DNA from: K23-9 sp964460665
GTDB lineage: Bacteria > Planctomycetota > Planctomycetia > Pirellulales > Pirellulaceae
NCBI GenBank assembly: GCA_964460665.1
Contig: CAYWSL010000267.1
Span: 1-7,887 of the forward strand
DNA length: 7,887 nucleotides
Reading direction: 5' to 3'
The translations under genes and the position numbers were made by a program. Of the stretch, positions 6,385 to 7,887 are shown one piece after another. The notes under the pieces were generated by a model. It searched no databases and was not told the DNA's origin. It worked only from the letters and a program-made list of their open reading frames with translations. Every line of letters begins with the position of its first letter. Within the stretch, counting starts at the first letter, position 1.

Positions 6385-7347
6385 ATGAAACCAGCACCAA
6401 CACTTGTCTTTGTCGCGCTGTGTCTTATCGGATGCAGCAGCGACAGCGCAAAAACGACCGGCACCAAATCGGGCGACACCGATAAACCTCGCGTCGCCCT
6501 GATTATGAAGTCACTCGCTAACGAGTTCTTCTCCACGATGGCCGACGGAGCGAAAACGCATCAAGCCAGTCACGCCGCTGACTATGACCTAGTCGTCAAC
6601 GGCATCAAAGACGAACGCGACCTTGCGCGGCAGGTCGCTTTGGTCGACGAAATGGTCGCCAGCGGGGTCGACGTGATCGTGATCGCTCCAGCGGATTCCA
6701 AAGCACTCGTCCCCGCGCTGCGCAAGGCGAAGAAAGCGGGCGTGGTTGTCGTCAATATCGACAATCGGCTCGACGCCGACGTCCTTCAGCAGGAAGGAAT
6801 CTCGATTCCGTTTGTCGGTCCGGACAACAAGGCAGGAGCGAAAGCCGTTGGCGACTTCTTAGCCGGAAAGCTCAACAAAGGCGACGCCGTGTTGGTGCTC
6901 GAAGGCATCCGCACATCGTTCAACGCTCAACAACGGCGCGAGGGTTTTCAGGCGGCGATGGACGAAGCTGGCATCACAATCGCCGACAGCCAATCGGCCG
7001 AATGGGAAATGAGCAAAGCCAACACCGTCGCATCGTCGATGCTAAGCGAACACCCGCAAGCCAAAGCGATCCTCGCCGCCAACGACAGCATGGCGTTGGG
7101 AGCAATTGCCGCCGTGAAGAGCGCCGGTCGCGGCGACGAAATTCTGATTGTTGGGTTTGACAACATCACCGCTGTGCAGGAAGCGATCAAGGACGGCAAA
7201 GTACTGGCGACCGCCGATCAGCACGGAGACCAACTTGCGGTGTTCGGCATCGAAGCCGCGTTGAAAATGCTCAGCGATTCCGCGTCCACGCCCGAAGACG
7301 TCGAAACATCGGTCGACCTTGTCACGGCGGAGGTACTTGGCAAGTGA
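6385..7347 (+). CDS. rbsB: Ribose-type ABC transporter substrate-binding lipoprotein
   Basis: 320 residues, Peripla_BP_4/RbsB type. It captures a sugar outside the inner membrane and delivers it to the permease. The N-terminus is a lipoprotein signal with lipobox LIGC, giving lipidation at Cys17, so the protein is membrane-anchored rather than free as in E. coli. Residues resembling the ribose pocket of E. coli RbsB are present: N46 with F48-F49, D126 and R128 (IDNR), R184 in QRREGF, N233-D234, D259 in GFDN and Q279. This supports ribose or a close relative as ligand, but D-allose, other pentoses or a nucleoside cannot be excluded by eye. An 86-base spacer separates it from the ribokinase gene, and its last 4 bases overlap the ATPase gene. 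Confidence 0.88.
   Translation: MKPAPTLVFVALCLIGCSSDSAKTTGTKSGDTDKPRVALIMKSLANEFFSTMADGAKTHQASHAADYDLVVNGIKDERDLARQVALVDEMVASGVDVIVIAPADSKALVPALRKAKKAGVVVVNIDNRLDADVLQQEGISIPFVGPDNKAGAKAVGDFLAGKLNKGDAVLVLEGIRTSFNAQQRREGFQAAMDEAGITIADSQSAEWEMSKANTVASSMLSEHPQAKAILAANDSMALGAIAAVKSAGRGDEILIVGFDNITAVQEAIKDGKVLATADQHGDQLAVFGIEAALKMLSDSASTPEDVETSVDLVTAEVLGK
7329..7333 (+). promoter_or_regulatory. Ribosome binding site of the ATPase gene inside rbsB
   Basis: GGAGG lies within the last codons of the binding-protein gene, 10 bases before the GTG at 7344. It supports that GTG, which overlaps the upstream stop as GTGA, as the true start. Confidence 0.6.
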
Positions 7348-7887
7348 CCGAGCCGGCGAGCGATAATCCTGAGCACCTACTTCAGCTGACGGGGCTCACC
7401 AAACGTTACGGCACGACGACGGTCGTCGACGACTGCAACGTTGACTTCCGCGCGGGTGAGATCCATGCCATGTTGGGAGCCAACGGTGCTGGCAAGAGCA
7501 CGATGGTGCGGATGATCGCCGGGCTGATTCCGCCTTCGAGCGGTTCGATGACTTTGAGTGGTAAAGAATATTCGCCGTCGAACAAACGCGACGCCGAATC
7601 AACTGGAATCGAGATCGTTCAGCAGGAATTGAACCTGATTCCCACTTTGTCGATCGCCGAAAACCTCCTGCTAACTCGACTGCCCAACACAGCGGGAATC
7701 ATTCGCGGCAAACGGCTACACGAAAAAGCTCGCATGGCTCTCGATCGATTCGGACTGACCGAACTTGCCACGCATACCAAAGTTAGATCGCTTGGGGTTG
7801 GCCAGCAGCAAATGGTCGAGATCGCAGCGGCACTTGATCGAAAATGTCGCCTGCTGATTTTGGACGAACCAACCGCAGCACTCAGCG
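7344..7887 (+). CDS. rbsA: Sugar ABC transporter ATPase, 5' part (RbsA/XylG type)
   Basis: The first 181 codons of a cytoplasmic ATPase that powers sugar import; the gene continues past the right edge. Family members have two fused nucleotide-binding domains and about 500 residues, so only most of the first domain is seen. Motifs are Walker A GANGAGKST (45-53), the Q-loop VQQELNLIP, the signature LGVGQQQMVEIA (150-161) and Walker B LLILDEPTAALS (170-181, with Asp174 and Glu175). The signature has Gly where most ABC proteins have Ser; from memory E. coli XylG carries a similar LGLGQQQ, so this is not a defect. The GTG start overlaps the binding-protein stop by 4 bases, implying coupled translation. 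A permease gene (rbsC-like) is expected downstream. Confidence 0.9.
   Translation, partial: MTEPASDNPEHLLQLTGLTKRYGTTTVVDDCNVDFRAGEIHAMLGANGAGKSTMVRMIAGLIPPSSGSMTLSGKEYSPSNKRDAESTGIEIVQQELNLIPTLSIAENLLLTRLPNTAGIIRGKRLHEKARMALDRFGLTELATHTKVRSLGVGQQQMVEIAAALDRKCRLLILDEPTAALS

Noticed and set aside
7791..7826. Gly in place of Ser in the ABC signature (LGVGQ) as a sign of a dead ATPase
   Set aside because: XylG-type sugar ATPases carry a similar LG.GQQQ sequence in the first domain, and Walker A and B are intact.

Overview
The window looks like part of a planctomycete chromosome, most likely from a Rhodopirellula-like member of the Pirellulaceae. This is inferred from three things: moderate GC, frequent GTG starts, and a large secreted protein with a PDZ domain, a helical domain and HEAT repeats that resembles the DUF6288 family I know from planctomycetes and verrucomicrobia. 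No database search was possible. Family names rest on motifs read in the translations.

Left part (1-2734): a weakly supported partial reading frame runs leftward off the edge. It is followed by a complete 797-residue exported protein on the + strand (297-2690). A run of exactly 100 Ns (2735-2834) follows and is most likely a scaffold gap of unknown true length, so the left and right parts are joined only by scaffolding.

Middle (2835-3346): to the right of the gap is the 5' end of a minus-strand gene for an exported protein, possibly a serine hydrolase, cut off by the gap. It is divergent from an AraC-family regulator gene. The roughly 350-base region between them holds an 80-base imperfect inverted repeat (3100-3179, 28 pairs by hand) that no gene explains. 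It is the most unusual non-coding signal here.

Right part (3347-7887): five co-directional genes encode an AraC-type regulator with a cupin-like sensor domain, a nucleoside hydrolase with a signal peptide, a ribokinase, a ribose-type substrate-binding lipoprotein, and the start of the sugar ABC transporter ATPase, which runs off the right edge. The hydrolase and ribokinase genes overlap by 1 base, and the binding-protein and ATPase genes by 4 bases. Together they suggest one pathway: nucleosides are split outside the cytoplasm, the freed ribose is captured and imported, then phosphorylated to ribose 5-phosphate. The AraC-type protein is the probable local regulator. The permease gene would be expected just beyond the right edge.
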